Assembly: GCA_019359395.1 (NCBI GenBank)
Contig: JAHHHK010000022.1
Coordinates: 1 to 64,000, forward strand
Direction: 5' to 3'
DNA from: Komarekiella atlantica HA4396-MV6
GTDB lineage: Bacteria > Cyanobacteriota > Cyanobacteriia > Cyanobacteriales > Nostocaceae
Length of the DNA: 64,000 nt
Shown here: positions 8,939 through 17,651 of the stretch, one piece after another
How positions within the stretch are numbered: the first letter of the stretch is position 1
Layout of the letters: the number at the start of each line of letters is the position of its first letter
Notes under the pieces: generated by a model
What the model was told of the DNA's origin: nothing
Databases searched by the model: none
What the model saw: only the letters and a program-made list of their open reading frames with translations
Program-made: the position numbers and the translations under genes

Positions 8939-10120
8939 ATGACAATTATTAATATCTTGCTATTAATCCTCTGTCTATCCGCTGTTTTGTTTTACTGCTA
9001 TGGGATTTATGCAGCGATCGCTTTCTTGAATCACCCTCATCCCATTACTCCTGAATTCCATCCGGCTATTACCATTCTCAAACCAATTTGTGGCGTTGAT
9101 AGCGATGCTTACGAAAATTTCGCCTCATTTTGTCAACAAGATTATCTAGAGTACCAGATTATCTTTGCTGTGCGCGATCGCCAAGACCCTGGTATAGAAG
9201 TTATCGAGAAAATCATCCAGCAGTTTCCAGATACGGATATTCATTTAGTGGTGAGCGATCGCATCATTGGCGCAAACTTGAAAGTCAGTAATCTGGCGAA
9301 TGCTGTCACCGTCGCTAAACATGAAATTCTACTCATAGCCGATAGCGATATTCGCGTCGGGAAAGACTATTTGCAACGAGTTATCCAGCCACTAAAAGAT
9401 GAGAGTGTTGGTGTTGTTACCTGTCTGTATCGTTCCTTAGCACAAGGATGGGTAACAACTTTAGAAGCGTTGGGGACTGCTACTGATTTTCATGCAGGTG
9501 TTCTAGTCAGTAATCAACTAGAAGGGATAAAATTTGCTTTTGGTTCCACTATTGTAATTCGTAAACAAGTGCTGGAATTGATTGGTGGATTTAGAGCGAT
9601 CGCTGATTATCTAGCAGATGATTTCCAACTTGGCTATCTACCAGCCCAAGCTGGTTACAAGGTTGTGCTATCTGATTATGTAGTTGAACATGTTTTGGCA
9701 ACTAGTACCCTAGTTGATGCCATCCAGCGCCAGATCCGCTGGGCGCGTTGTATTCGCGTTTCTCGCCCTTGGAGTTATCTGGGATTGCTGTTTACCCACG
9801 GTACAGTTACTAGCTTATTGTTGTTCATTACTACCAGAGGTTCAATAGTCGGTTGGACTGGGTTAATGGTCACTTGGATGATGCGGTTGGTAATGGGCTG
9901 GGTGGTTGGGGTAAAAGTTCTCAATGATTCAGTTGCCAAAAAGTTCTTGTGGATCATTCCTTGGCGCGATTTAATTCATTTTGCTATATGGTGCTATGGC
10001 TTTGTCGGCAGCACAATCAAGTGGCGGGGACAGCGCCTAAAGTTGCTCAAAGGCGGTAAGTTGGTGGCGATTGAGGAGGCAGGGGCAGAGGGACAGGGGA
10101 ATAAATACAGACGCGATTGA
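8939..10120 (+). CDS. hpnI: hopanoid-associated GT21 glycosyltransferase (HpnI-like)
   Basis: A 393-residue membrane glycosyltransferase similar to ceramide glucosyltransferase. An N-terminal membrane helix (NILLLILCLSAVLFYCYGIY) is followed by TILKPICGVD, then DSD (D2), ADDFQLG (D3) and the RQIRWAR motif of GT21 enzymes, and then C-terminal membrane helices. In hopanoid producers HpnI adds N-acetylglucosamine to the bacteriohopanetetrol side chain; the nearby shc, hpnB, hpnA and hpnH genes support that role. The last residues (EEAGAEGQGNKYRRD) are encoded by intergenic-type repeat DNA, and the stop lies inside the first repeat hairpin, so the tail is probably a late extension. Confidence 0.8.
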   Translation: MTIINILLLILCLSAVLFYCYGIYAAIAFLNHPHPITPEFHPAITILKPICGVDSDAYENFASFCQQDYLEYQIIFAVRDRQDPGIEVIEKIIQQFPDTDIHLVVSDRIIGANLKVSNLANAVTVAKHEILLIADSDIRVGKDYLQRVIQPLKDESVGVVTCLYRSLAQGWVTTLEALGTATDFHAGVLVSNQLEGIKFAFGSTIVIRKQVLELIGGFRAIADYLADDFQLGYLPAQAGYKVVLSDYVVEHVLATSTLVDAIQRQIRWARCIRVSRPWSYLGLLFTHGTVTSLLLFITTRGSIVGWTGLMVTWMMRLVMGWVVGVKVLNDSVAKKFLWIIPWRDLIHFAIWCYGFVGSTIKWRGQRLKLLKGGKLVAIEEAGAEGQGNKYRRD

Positions 10121-10217
10121 TCGCGTCTCTACTCTTGACTTTTGTACAGACGCGATTGATCGCGTCTCTACTCTTAACTTTTGTACAGACGCGATTAATC
10201 GCGTCTCTACTCTTAAC
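10100..10217. repeat. three tandem hairpin repeats, AGACGCGAT-tg/ta-ATCGCGTCT
   Basis: Three units of about 38 bp, each with a perfect 9-bp palindromic stem (AGACGCGAT / ATCGCGTCT) followed by CTACTCTTRACTTTTGTAC. The same units occur in inverted orientation at 22053-22118, again just after a hopanoid gene. They may end transcription of the gene upstream. Confidence 0.75.
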
Positions 10218-10458
10218 AAATGACTCAGGACGGGCTAAACCATAGCTATCCGCGCTTCAGTATTCCTCGCTCACTACTTTGGAGGTAAGACTACACTCCG
10301 CCCGATTGATATTCTGTTTCTAATTATTCTGCTCTCTGGTTTATATACATCTATCTTCAGTCAGGTAAAACGTTAAATATACATCTGATATGGTTGCTAT
10401 TGATAGTAATTAATTGCAGTATTACTACAAATCTGTTAGTAAATTATTGGAGGTTTTT

Positions 10459-10905
10459 ATGACTTCTACAAATATCAATTTTTCAGAACAAGGTATATCA
10501 AAATTCCAGAATTTGGATGTAGACGATCGCCTGGTTGTGTTGGCATTACTTTACAACGAAATTGCTGATGAAGTTCCAGCGATCGCACTTGAAGATGTGC
10601 CAAATGACAATACAGCAAATTTGGTTGCTCAAATTCAAAATCTACCCCAAGCAGAACAACTAAATGCTTTGCGTCAGTTGCTAAAAAATGAAGGGGGAGA
10701 AACGGCAATTCCTATTAATGAATATGCTGCAATGAGCACTGACTGTAAATTGGCTTTTTGGTATCACTTAGCTCAAAATTTAGGAACTTCGATTATTGGC
10801 TTACCAGATGACTGCATACCATCCGAAAAAGCATCAGAAGTATTGGATTTACTCGAAACACCCAACCTTGAAGAAATAGTAACTTTCTTGAAGCAAGTAG
10901 TATAA
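10459..10905 (+). CDS. orange-carotenoid-protein N-terminal-domain-like protein
   Basis: A 148-residue, all-helical soluble protein. LDVDDRLVVLALLYNEI, LPQAEQLNALRQLLKNE and INEYAAMSTDCKLAFWYHL align by eye with the OCP N-terminal domain (compare its Y-A-x-F/M-S-x-x-x-K-L-x-F-W-Y block). It lacks the C-terminal NTF2-like domain, so it resembles helical carotenoid proteins, which bind a carotenoid and quench excited states or singlet oxygen. It is more divergent than typical members, so carotenoid binding is unproven. The ATG at 10459 has GGAGG 5 bases upstream; the frame also extends to an upstream TTG that I reject. Confidence 0.7.
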   Translation: MTSTNINFSEQGISKFQNLDVDDRLVVLALLYNEIADEVPAIALEDVPNDNTANLVAQIQNLPQAEQLNALRQLLKNEGGETAIPINEYAAMSTDCKLAFWYHLAQNLGTSIIGLPDDCIPSEKASEVLDLLETPNLEEIVTFLKQVV

Positions 10906-11054
10906 TTTGGATTTAAAAATAGTGGGTAGAACATAGTCACTAACCACATTTAATTTGTTTTGTCAACATTTAGCTCATGTGCGTCCAAGTTGCACATTGA
11001 CTGCATATAGCGGTTCCCATTCAAATGCGGTACAACATGACATTGTCAGGTGTA

Positions 11055-11608
11055 GGGGCACGGCAGTGTCCATTGGTGTCAACTTAAAGTGAAAGCTTAG
11101 TCTGATAGGCATTTCAAAGTTTTTCGATGTACCACCTAGATTTGAGATCCCCCCACTTCCCCCCTTTTAAGGCTACGGTGTACACACAAGTCGGAAAAAC
11201 CTGATCACCAAAGATTTGTAGTATTGCTATTTCGGCGAACCCATTTGCTATTTCGGCGAACCCATTTGCTATTTCGGCGAACCCATTTGCTATTTCGGCG
11301 AACCCATTTGCTATTTCGGCGAACCCATTTGCTATTTCGGCGAACTCATTTGCTATTTCGACGAACGCATTTGCTATTTCGACGAACTCATTTGCTATTT
11401 CGACGAACTCATTTGCTATTTCGACGAACGCATTTGCTATTTCGACGAACTCATTTGCTATTTCGGCGAACCCATTTGTGTGTACACCGTAGCTTTTTAA
11501 GGGGGAATAGAATCGAATGCTCCCTTTTAAAGGGGGTTGGGGGATCTGAAACTACGGGAAATTGAGTGTTTGAGCTGAAGTTGACACCAGTGGGCACTGC
11601 CGTGCCAC
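11055..11608. repeat. nested long inverted repeat enclosing a minisatellite
   Basis: The outer arms 11055-11085 and 11578-11608 match in inverted orientation at 28 of 31 positions (GGGGCACGGCAGTG ... GGTGTCAACTT). The inner arms 11173-11189 and 11476-11492 (CTACGGTGTACACACAA) match perfectly over 17 bases. Between them lie G/C-run arms (CCCCCTTTTAAGG against TTTTTAAGGGGG). The loop holds the 21-bp tandem array. The whole can fold into one large cruciform or was built by successive repeat insertions. Confidence 0.7.
11224..11475. repeat. minisatellite: 12 tandem copies of a 21-bp unit
   Basis: Twelve direct 21-bp units of the form TTGCTATTTCGGCGAACCCAT with no spacers. Units 1-5 and 12 end in CCCAT, and 6-11 carry CTCAT or CGCAT with CGGCG changed to CGACG in 7-11. 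The period is a multiple of three, so a frame reading LLFRRTH over and over stays open, but there is no gene signal. Lack of unique spacers excludes CRISPR. Confidence 0.9.
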
Positions 11609-11646
11609 TATGGGTATACCTCACTGTTATTAATCATTCGTCCGTA

Positions 11647-11814
11647 ATGTTTCCACTATGGTTACAAGCAGGTTTTTGGGGTTTAGTTAGCGGTTCCGTA
11701 GTGGGCTACTATGCTAAAATTCCTCAACGAGCGATGTCTAGCGACAAGCCGCTTCTCTACGAGACGCTCCGCGAACGCGTCTATGCTGCAATTATGGCTT
11801 TTGGTACAGGTTGT
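11647..11814 (+). pseudogene. remnant of a ZIP-type metal-transporter gene interrupted by a repeat
   Basis: The frame encodes MFPLWLQAGFWGLVSGS...VGYYAKIPQRA, then 17 residues from a palindromic repeat (DKPLLYETLRERVY region, 11734-11784), then AAIMAFGTGC. The flanking parts look like the N-terminus of cyanobacterial ZIP-family permeases, where KIPQR is normally followed directly by a AAIMAFGxG helix. After about 11814 the similarity stops. The gene is therefore broken by a repeat insertion and lacks most of its length. The family assignment is from memory of the motif. Confidence 0.5.
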
Positions 11815-11996
11815 GCTAATTTCGCCCCAGGGGGGCAGAAGGCAGAGTTTTTATGCCTGTTTACGAGCATTAAAGACTCGTTAACGGAGTTCAAAGGTGG
11901 ATTCATCCAGTTCAAAGACTCATTGTCATATCCCAAAATAAAATATATTCTCTTCTACCCCTCTGCCTCCCCTGCCTCCTTCCCCCTCCCCTTCCA
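11815..11996. repeat. gene-free stretch with degenerate GAGTCTTTRATRCTC repeat
   Basis: GAGCATTAAAGACTCGTTAA, GGAGTTCAAAGGTGGATTCA and GTTCAAAGACTC at about 11866-11923 are, in reverse complement, related to the 42-bp tandem repeat at 23296-23379. A C/T-rich run then reaches the end of shc. No gene was seen. Confidence 0.5.
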
Positions 11997-13910
11997 CTAT
12001 TCCAGAATTGCTTGATAACGACCCAGAGCAATTAGGGGAAAGTATTGTTGATACAAGTGATACTTGAGATAAAAATGTCCAGGGAAGCCCGTACCTGTAA
12101 AGTTTGCTTCGTACCAAGTACCATCTGGCTGTTGAGTTGCTAAAAGATAGCCAATTCCTTTATCAATGGCGTCAAGTGCTAATTTACCTGTTGCCTCACC
12201 CGCTGCTATCAGTCCAATTAAAGCCCAAGCAGTTTGGGATGCGGTACTATCTCCTTTTCCTTTAAGGCTAGGATCATCATAGCTGCGGCAAGTTTCGCCC
12301 CAACCACCATCTGAATTTTGACATCCGACTAGCCAAGCTGCTCCCTGTTTTATACTGAGTTGATGTCTTTGCGGATTAATTAAGGCTAGGGCTGACAGGA
12401 CGCCACTAGTGCCGTAGATGTAATTTACACCCCAGCGACCAAACCAACAGCCTTCAGTTTCTTGCTCATCCATGAGATAACTCAGTGCTCGTTCTAGGTT
12501 GTGGATATCAATTGATAAGTCACAAACACCTAGCATTTCTAAAACTCTAGCTGTAACATCTGCGGTATTGGGATCAATCATGGCTTTTAAGTCTCCATAG
12601 GGGATGGAGTTAAGCCAATCTTGATCGTTGTCTAAATCAAAGGCAGCCCAACCACCTGGCTTACACTGCATGGATGCAATCCAATTTAATCCACGGGCGA
12701 TCGCAGCCTGTTTGATTTTTTCATTAGGGAGTTTTGCCATGTGTAGAGCCATCACTACAACAGCGGAATCGTCTACATCTGGATAAAAGTTATTGTCAAA
12801 CTCAAATGCCCAAGCTCCCGGTTTTCCCTGACGATTTTTTATAGCCCAATCTCCGTAGTCCAGAATTTGCTTTTGTAGCAACCACTCTCCAGCCTTCACC
12901 ACAGCGGGATTATCTGGTGCAAAACCAGATTCTATTAGGGCACGCATCACCCAAGCTGTATCCCAGACAGGTGAAATACAAGGCTGTACGCTATAGGTAT
13001 CCTCGGTTTCCAGGGCAAAGTTATCAATTGCTTGCAAACCTCTTTCTACAATGGGGTCGTTCACGTCGTAACCAAGACACCGCAAAGCCAGCATTGAATT
13101 TAGCATAGCGGGAATAATCCCACCCCAGTCACCCGTGGCTTCTTGCCGTTCTAAAATCCATTTTTCGGCGGCTTTGATGCCCTCTTCGCGGAAGGGTACT
13201 AAATTCAGGCTTTCTGCCAGCTTGAACCCATCATCAAGGGTGAGGAATAAATCTGTCCAATCGCCACTGCGAGGTAATTCCCAACTGACTTGCTCGACAC
13301 CTTCAACATACAACTCGTCTAGGTTGATAGTTGGGTCAGTTACAAAAACAGGTTTGCGATCGCAGACAATCAACAGCGGTACAGTACTGGAGCGGGCCCA
13401 GCTAGACATCTCGTAAATATTGATGGGGAAAGCTGTGGGCAAAAGCATCACCCAAGGCGGTAGTGAGGGGATACCGCGCCAGTTGTAGCAGCCAAGTAAA
13501 GCAAGATGCAACTTGGTAAAAATCCGCGTCTTGCTGATACCACCCCGCCTGAGAATAAAGGCTCGCGCCCGAATCATCGCCGGATCATTTGCCGAGACAC
13601 CCAGCAACTTCAGCGCCATGTAAGCCTCAACCGAAGTGCTGAGTTCTCCACCATCTCCATAGAAAAGCTCCCAGCCCCCATGCTGCCGTTGTTGAGAACG
13701 CAGATAGGTTTCAACTTTGTGTAATGCTCTTGTTTGGTCTGTCCCCCAAACTTTATGTAGGAGAACCACTTCAGCAGTAATAGTGACATTAGATTCTAAC
13801 TCTGCCCACCAGTAACCTGCCGGATTTTGAATCGAAAGCAGATATTTTTGGCTAGCTGCGATCGCATCTGCGACTTGATTAGCTGTTACCCTGTCTTGTG
13901 TTTGCATCAA
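11997..13910 (-). CDS. shc: squalene-hopene cyclase
   Basis: A 637-residue triterpene cyclase that converts squalene to hopene and diplopterol, the entry step of hopanoid synthesis; it is membrane-associated. The catalytic DxDD motif is present as FYPDVDDSAVV in the middle of the protein. Several QW repeats are visible (QKYLLSIQNPAGYWWAEL, QQRQHGGWELF, CQNSDGGWGET, TQQPDGTWYE). Length is normal for the family and the frame is intact. It is divergent from hpnB (89 bp between starts), so the two may share a control region. The start ATG at 13908-13910 gives MMQTQDRV; the second Met is equally possible. Confidence 0.95.
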   Translation of the reverse strand: MMQTQDRVTANQVADAIAASQKYLLSIQNPAGYWWAELESNVTITAEVVLLHKVWGTDQTRALHKVETYLRSQQRQHGGWELFYGDGGELSTSVEAYMALKLLGVSANDPAMIRARAFILRRGGISKTRIFTKLHLALLGCYNWRGIPSLPPWVMLLPTAFPINIYEMSSWARSSTVPLLIVCDRKPVFVTDPTINLDELYVEGVEQVSWELPRSGDWTDLFLTLDDGFKLAESLNLVPFREEGIKAAEKWILERQEATGDWGGIIPAMLNSMLALRCLGYDVNDPIVERGLQAIDNFALETEDTYSVQPCISPVWDTAWVMRALIESGFAPDNPAVVKAGEWLLQKQILDYGDWAIKNRQGKPGAWAFEFDNNFYPDVDDSAVVVMALHMAKLPNEKIKQAAIARGLNWIASMQCKPGGWAAFDLDNDQDWLNSIPYGDLKAMIDPNTADVTARVLEMLGVCDLSIDIHNLERALSYLMDEQETEGCWFGRWGVNYIYGTSGVLSALALINPQRHQLSIKQGAAWLVGCQNSDGGWGETCRSYDDPSLKGKGDSTASQTAWALIGLIAAGEATGKLALDAIDKGIGYLLATQQPDGTWYEANFTGTGFPGHFYLKYHLYQQYFPLIALGRYQAILE

Positions 13911-13999
13911 AAACTATTCAACCTCAACACTCAGTATGTAGTTATGAACACGGCAGTACGGTGTATTGTGTCTGAGTCACTGAAAATTTGCAAGAGATC

Positions 14000-15301
14000 A
14001 TGGCGGCAATTGTATTAGGGTTAATCCTCTTATCCTTGACAATTTGGTTGGGATTACTGAGTTTTTGGGGGCAGTTTTGGCGAGCAGACCAGCAATTAGA
14101 GGTAGAGACCGTAGATGTAACGTCTTTAGAATCATTACCTGTAGTTTGTGCAGTCATTCCTGCACGTAACGAAGCTGAATTGATATCAACCACATTGCGA
14201 TCGCTCCTCCTCCAAGATTATCCTGGTTCTCTGAACATCTTTTTGGTAGACGATCGCAGCACAGACCGGACAGCAAATTTTGCCGAAGGGGTTGCCTACG
14301 CCCTAAATAAACCCCAGCAATTGCATATTATCTCTGGTGAGGCATTACCTCCCGGTTGGTCGGGTAAACTTTGGGCTATTGAGCAAGGCATTCAGGCTGT
14401 AGAGACGTTACATGTAACGTCTCCACATGTAACGTCTCCACATGTAACGTCTCTACAGAAACCCGACTATTTTTTACTCACCGATGCCGATATTGAGCAT
14501 GACGTTAGCAATCTCCGCCGACTGGTTGCCAAAGCTGTGCAGGAAGATTTAGACCTAGTTTCTGTGATGGTGCGACTTAGATGTGAAGATTTTTGGGAAA
14601 AACTTTTAATCCCAGCTTTCGTCTTTTTCTTCCAAAAACTCTATCCTTTCCGCTGGGTTAATAGCCCTAACAATCCCACAGCCGCCGCCGCTGGGGGCTG
14701 TATCCTAATCCGCCGAGAAGCTTTAGAGCAAATTGGCGGTATTCAAGCCATTCGCCAAACTTTAATTGATGATTGCGCCCTAGCTCGTGCTGTGAAGGAG
14801 GCGGGGAAACCAAGTAATTCCTCCCCTGCCCCGGTTGCTGAGCGGCTTGTGCCGAGCGAAGTCGAGGTAAGTCGAAGCACTGCCTCCCCCGGCCGTATCT
14901 GGCTAGGATTGAGTACTTTGACTCGCAGCTTGCGCCCATATCCAACTTTGGGAACAATTTGGGATATGGTTGCTCGTACTGCCTACACCCAGCTGGATTA
15001 TTCTCCATTGCTGCTACTGGGAACTTTGTTGGGAATGACGCTAATTTATCTGGTTGCACCTATGAGTGTTATTTTAGGTTTGATTTGGGGAAATTGGGTG
15101 ATCGCATTCATAGGTTTATGCACATGGCTGCTAATGACTTTGGCTTATTTACCTACAATTCGCTTTTATAAATGTCCTTTTTGGTTAGCATTTTGTTTGC
15201 CTGCGATCGCTTTTCTCTACACTTTGATGACTTTAGATTCAGCCCTACGTTACTGGCAAGGCCGCGGCGGTGCTTGGAAAGGACGCGTTTATCCAGGTTA
15301 G
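14000..15301 (+). CDS. hpnB: hopene-associated glycosyltransferase HpnB, with two in-frame repeat insertions
   Basis: A 433-residue GT2-type membrane glycosyltransferase. Motifs: VIPARNEAELISTTLRSLL, LVDDRSTDRT, LTDADIEHD, an IDDCALARAVKEAG region and GRIWLGLSTLTRSLRPY, then C-terminal membrane helices. Two segments look foreign: about 14400-14459, encoding TLHVTSPHVTSPHVTSLQ, is built of the ACATGTAACGTCTC hairpin repeat also seen at 251-275; about 14806-14890, encoding SSPAPVAERLVPSEVEVSRS, is another dispersed repeat placed just before GRIWLG. Both keep the frame. The ATG at 14000 is chosen over a TTG 12 bases earlier. Its exact substrate in hopanoid synthesis is not established. Confidence 0.85.
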   Translation: MAAIVLGLILLSLTIWLGLLSFWGQFWRADQQLEVETVDVTSLESLPVVCAVIPARNEAELISTTLRSLLLQDYPGSLNIFLVDDRSTDRTANFAEGVAYALNKPQQLHIISGEALPPGWSGKLWAIEQGIQAVETLHVTSPHVTSPHVTSLQKPDYFLLTDADIEHDVSNLRRLVAKAVQEDLDLVSVMVRLRCEDFWEKLLIPAFVFFFQKLYPFRWVNSPNNPTAAAAGGCILIRREALEQIGGIQAIRQTLIDDCALARAVKEAGKPSNSSPAPVAERLVPSEVEVSRSTASPGRIWLGLSTLTRSLRPYPTLGTIWDMVARTAYTQLDYSPLLLLGTLLGMTLIYLVAPMSVILGLIWGNWVIAFIGLCTWLLMTLAYLPTIRFYKCPFWLAFCLPAIAFLYTLMTLDSALRYWQGRGGAWKGRVYPG

Positions 15302-15388
15302 GGCAGAGGGAAATGGGGAGTAGTGATTCTCGGCTAAAGCCTGGCATAACAGCGATAAGATTGCAAAGTTGATTAAGGAGCAACAGTC

Positions 15389-16141
15389 ATGAATTTAATG
15401 GTAGGAAAGGTTGCAATTGTTACTGGCGCAAGTTCTGGGATAGGTCGTGCCACTGCACTAGCTTTTGGCAAAGCTGGAGCAAAAGTAGTTGTCGTTGCTC
15501 GTCGTGAGGTTCAGGGAGAGGAAACCGTTCGCTTGATCAGTGAAGCAGGCGGTGAGGCAGTGTTTGTCAAAGCTGATGTCACGCAAGCGGTTGATATTGA
15601 AGCGATGGTTAAAAAAGCAATCGAAACTTACGGCCGCCTCGACTATGCATTTAATAATGCTGGTTCGGGAACCTCTGGCAAAATTACTGACTTATCTGAA
15701 GCAGATTGGGATCTTGAGATTAATGCCAATCTAAAATCAGTTTGGTTATCAATGAAGTACGAAATTCCTGCGATGCAGCAATCAGGAGGGGGAGCGATCG
15801 TCAACACCTCTTCTCAGGGCGCATTAATTGGTGTTGCTAATTACGGAGCCTATGGGGCTGCCAAAGCAGGTGTAATTGCCCTTTCCCGTGCGGCTGCGGC
15901 TGAGTATTCTGCGGATCAGATTCGGATTAACACGGTAAGTCCGGGCGCAGTGAAAACGGATCTATGGGCAGGTGCTCCCCCCGAAATGTTGGATCAAGTT
16001 GCAGCAGGCATTCCGTTACAGCGGATTGGAGCACCCGAAGATATAGCCTCGGCAGTTGTTTGGCTCTGTTCTGATGGTGCTGCATTCGTAACTGGACATA
16101 ACTTGGTGGTTGATGGGGGGTTTACAGCCGTTCAGAAATAG
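15389..16141 (+). CDS. short-chain dehydrogenase/reductase
   Basis: A 250-residue classical SDR with the NAD(P)-binding TGASSGIGRATA at the N-terminus, NNAG near residue 90, catalytic Ser in IVNTSSQGALIG, YGAYGAAK (Tyr/Lys pair), and SPGAVKTDL. The substrate is unknown; glucose-1-dehydrogenase-type SDRs look alike. It is transcribed after hpnB with an 87-bp gap and is followed by the TMEM175-like gene, so it may be co-transcribed, but a hopanoid role is only suggested by position. Confidence 0.85.
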   Translation: MNLMVGKVAIVTGASSGIGRATALAFGKAGAKVVVVARREVQGEETVRLISEAGGEAVFVKADVTQAVDIEAMVKKAIETYGRLDYAFNNAGSGTSGKITDLSEADWDLEINANLKSVWLSMKYEIPAMQQSGGGAIVNTSSQGALIGVANYGAYGAAKAGVIALSRAAAAEYSADQIRINTVSPGAVKTDLWAGAPPEMLDQVAAGIPLQRIGAPEDIASAVVWLCSDGAAFVTGHNLVVDGGFTAVQK

Positions 16142-16182
16142 CCTGATACTTTAAAAGGCATTACCTACAGAGAGGATCAGGC

Positions 16183-16806
16183 ATGGTGGAAACGCCAGAT
16201 GAAAAGGAAACCGGACGCATCGAAGCATTTAGCGATGGAGTCTTTGCGATCGCGATCACGCTACTAGTGCTGGAAATAAAAGTCCCGAACCATAGCACCG
16301 TAGAAACCTCTGGTTTAGTGTCAGCTTTACTGTCTCTCTATCCGAGTTATCTGGCGTTTCTGACAAGCTTTGCCACAATTCTTGTGATGTGGGTGAATCA
16401 TCATCGAATTTTTAGTTTGGTTCGACGAAGCGATCATACCTTTCTCTATTGGAACGGACTTCTACTGCTGTTTGTTACCTTCGTGCCGTTTCCTACAGCA
16501 GTGCTAGCGGAGTACCTGCTTCATCCAGAGGCAAAAGTTGCGGCTGGCATTTATGCAGGAACGTTTTTGGCACTTGCAATTGCATTCTCAGGACTATGGA
16601 GACACGCATCGCAGGGTGGAAGGCTATTGGCTCAAGGAGCAAAACAAGAAGATGTTAAGGAAATCACAAAACAGTACCGTTTTGGATGGCCATTGTATTT
16701 GACTGCTTTGGTGTTGTCATTTGTGTCGGTATGGCTAGGTGTGGGTCTTTGTATTGTACTAGCCGTGTTTTTTGCGTTTCGAGGACTCTCGTTGAAGCAG
16801 TCCTAA
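16183..16806 (+). CDS. TMEM175-family (DUF1211) membrane protein, putative potassium channel
   Basis: A 207-residue protein with about six membrane helices. The hallmark of the first helix, R-x-x-x-FSDGVFAIAITLLVLEI, is intact, and MWVNHHRIF follows in the third helix. Bacterial members form potassium-selective channels. The start ATG at 16183 has AGAGAGGATCAGGC upstream. It lies 41 bases after the SDR and is probably in the same transcript. Confidence 0.85.
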   Translation: MVETPDEKETGRIEAFSDGVFAIAITLLVLEIKVPNHSTVETSGLVSALLSLYPSYLAFLTSFATILVMWVNHHRIFSLVRRSDHTFLYWNGLLLLFVTFVPFPTAVLAEYLLHPEAKVAAGIYAGTFLALAIAFSGLWRHASQGGRLLAQGAKQEDVKEITKQYRFGWPLYLTALVLSFVSVWLGVGLCIVLAVFFAFRGLSLKQS

Positions 16807-16946
16807 ACGTTAGTTCTGATATTCACTATTTTTATCTATGGGTGTACTGGTGTTCATAAAAATTGAATAAATTAGGTTTGACGATTAATCTGTGATACTC
16901 GTTGGCAAGTCTTGTAGCTTTATTAATAGAATTAGCGTATTTAAAA

Positions 16947-17651
16947 TTATTCAAGCTTATAACCAGAAAACAGCAAATTGGTCACTTGCTCCAACACTTT
17001 TAGTCCTGTTAAGGAACCTCGAATCAGTCGAGTTGCGGCAATAGGTTGTTGAAGCAATATCATTGCTAATTTTAAAGGCTGAAGAGAACCATCAGGATTG
17101 ATTGCTGGTGTAAGGTCAGGAATATCATGCCCAGAGTCGTCGCTGACTACTCGCAGCATTGCCACGGCTACCCCAGATGCATTGAAAAACTCTAAGGCAG
17201 CAAATCCTTCCATGTCAACAACATCAGTACCCAAAGTTTCGCCTAAATGAAGTTTTTCAGTCGCAGACCAAATGACGCGATCGCAACTCAAAGAATTGAC
17301 TAAAGATACTTTATCTGATAAATAAGAATGCAACTGGGTTGTAAAGATGCGATCGCATTCTCGAACTTGCTTCTGATAAACACAATTCTGATAAAGTACA
17401 ATATCTCCAACTACGTAGCGCTTGCTTAAGCTGCCACAAATACCCATGATTATGACTCTGGGTTGTAAATCATTCTGGAAGTATTTATCTGTTTGCAATT
17501 GCTCTAGGTATTTAGTTAAAGGTTTCATCCCAATGGGTATCGCTACCACGGTTGGCGTTGAGCTGTTGATCTGGCTTAAGCCGCGACACACAGCTTTGTA
17601 CTCTGCTCCTTGAGGCACAAGAATCGTGTGGATAGGCAGTAAATTAATCAT
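16947..17651 (-). CDS. HpnG-like nucleoside phosphorylase (adenosylhopane processing)
   Basis: A 234-residue protein of the MTA/SAH nucleosidase (purine phosphorylase) fold. HTILVPQGAEYKAV, VIIMGICGSLSKRYVVGDIVLY and TDVVDMEGFAALEFF (the ME-G substrate-binding motif) are visible, followed by VVSDDSGHD. In hopanoid producers HpnG releases adenine from adenosylhopane, the product of the HpnH step, and hpnH lies 5 kb away, so this is the likely role; a general nucleosidase cannot be excluded. I start at the ATG at 17649-17651, where the protein core begins, not at the far upstream TTG. Confidence 0.7.
   Translation of the reverse strand: MINLLPIHTILVPQGAEYKAVCRGLSQINSSTPTVVAIPIGMKPLTKYLEQLQTDKYFQNDLQPRVIIMGICGSLSKRYVVGDIVLYQNCVYQKQVRECDRIFTTQLHSYLSDKVSLVNSLSCDRVIWSATEKLHLGETLGTDVVDMEGFAALEFFNASGVAVAMLRVVSDDSGHDIPDLTPAINPDGSLQPLKLAMILLQQPIAATRLIRGSLTGLKVLEQVTNLLFSGYKLE

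Noticed and set aside
11224-11475. Possible CRISPR array or a gene coding for LLFRRTH repeats
   Set aside because: The units are contiguous without unique spacers, so it is not CRISPR; the open frame results from a 21-bp period, with no ribosome-binding site or conserved protein.
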